Part shown: positions 63,565-64,000 of the stretch, piece by piece
Layout: each line of letters starts with the position of its first letter
Position numbering within the stretch: position 1 is the first letter of the stretch
NCBI RefSeq assembly: GCF_000478685.1
Contig: NZ_AMSD01000002.1
Location: 330,337-394,336, forward strand
Reading direction: 5' to 3'
DNA from: Candidatus Photodesmus katoptron Akat1
GTDB lineage: Bacteria > Pseudomonadota > Gammaproteobacteria > Enterobacterales > Vibrionaceae
Length of the DNA: 64,000 nt
Notes under the pieces: model-generated
Databases searched by the model: none
The model's input: only the letters and a program-made list of their open reading frames with translations
Told to the model about the DNA's origin: nothing
Program-made: the position numbers and the translations under genes

Positions 63565-64000
63565 ATGAAACAATTTATTTTAGTTTCTATGTTATTTATC
63601 TTAATTGCATTAACAAGTATAATTGTTCACATTCCTGCTAATACTGCCATAGAGTTTATTCAAAACTTTATCCCTATAAAAGTTGATGGACTAAAAGGTA
63701 CTATATGGAAGGGAAGTGCAGAAAAACTTTCTTGGAGAAATCAAAACTTAGAATCTGTTGATTGGAATTTTCAAATAAGAAAATTGTTTTTAGCAAAAAT
63801 GGAAATATTAATACGTTTTGGCAAAAAAAATAATAGCAAAAGTAATATATATGGAGAAGGATATCTTGGTTATGGATTATTTGGACCATATATTACAAAA
63901 ATATCGGCACATTTTTCTTCTAACCAATTGACTAAACAATTAAAACTACCAAGATTATTTAAAATAAATGGAAATTTTGATTTATCGATAGACGAAATTT
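63565..64000 (+). CDS. gspN: type II secretion protein GspN (EpsN), partial
   Basis: The frame runs off the window after 145 codons. The visible part has an N-terminal membrane anchor (FILVSMLFILIALTSIIVHI), then VDGLKGTIWKGSAEKLSW and VDWNFQIRKLFLA, the typical GspN pattern (G-x-x-W-x-G-x-A). AGGAAGG lies just before the ATG and the gene follows gspM after two bases. GspN is an accessory inner-membrane component. Confidence 0.85.
   Translation, partial: MKQFILVSMLFILIALTSIIVHIPANTAIEFIQNFIPIKVDGLKGTIWKGSAEKLSWRNQNLESVDWNFQIRKLFLAKMEILIRFGKKNNSKSNIYGEGYLGYGLFGPYITKISAHFSSNQLTKQLKLPRLFKINGNFDLSIDEI

Overview
The window is an AT-rich chromosome segment of a gammaproteobacterium that looks like a reduced-genome member of the Vibrionaceae. 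The best guess is a host-restricted, obligate symbiont. Flashlight-fish luminous symbionts (Candidatus Photodesmus) are a natural comparison, but this is inference and no lux gene is present here. Four lines of evidence point to Vibrionaceae. First, hslR sits next to a type II secretion operon whose GspC and GspE read like Vibrio EpsC and EpsE. Second, rpmB-rpmG-(unknown)-coaD is followed by an LPS core cluster with OpsX-type heptosyltransferase, WaaE/LgtF-type transferase and Kdo kinase. Third, GalU is the short non-enteric type. Fourth, ubiD has a long two-part reading frame. Genome reduction shows in lost neighbours (dprA, mutM, ftsE, ftsX, cyaY, rhlB, trkA), an FtsY cut down to its NG core, and decayed xerC and probable sirB1.

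Layout: 1-5.0 kb holds smg, def-fmt-rsmB and a DUF2066 protein. 5.3-9.9 kb holds fre, ubiD, rho and trxA. 10.1-11.7 kb holds rpmB, rpmG, an unknown membrane-anchored protein and coaD. 11.8-15.5 kb is the LPS inner-core cluster. 15.5-17.2 kb is purMN. 17.4-20.1 kb is rsmD and ftsY-rpoH, with a perfect 25-bp inverted repeat between rsmD and ftsY. 20.2-25.2 kb is ubiA and hemCDXY, and divergent from hemC comes cyaA, followed by lptM, dapF, the xerC remnant and yigB. kdsA and glnA follow. 33.8-47.6 kb is the reverse-strand block thrU-tyrU-glyT-thrT-tuf-secE-nusG-rplKAJL-rpoBC. 47.7-52.9 kb holds coaA, tpiA, efp, epmB, galU and hslR. 53.1-64 kb is the type II secretion operon gspCDEFGHIJKLMN, with gspN cut by the window edge.

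The most striking signal is a set of frameshifts at homopolymer runs. In ubiD, the unknown gene at 10.7 kb, coaA, gspC and gspE I can place nine interruptions. Every one is repaired by adding one base to an A run (one T run) of 6 to 10 nt on the coding strand. After repair each gene has family length, conserved motifs across every junction and the expected stop; in gspE the stop again overlaps the gspF start. The rest of the sequence of these genes is not decayed. Two explanations remain: real poly(A) frameshifts tolerated through RNA polymerase slippage, as described for other AT-rich symbionts, or homopolymer undercalling in the assembly. The one-directional pattern keeps the second open.

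Other points: a thioredoxin with a CSPC active site, an Fre with a degraded nucleotide-binding loop, and a complete secretion system kept in an otherwise reduced genome.
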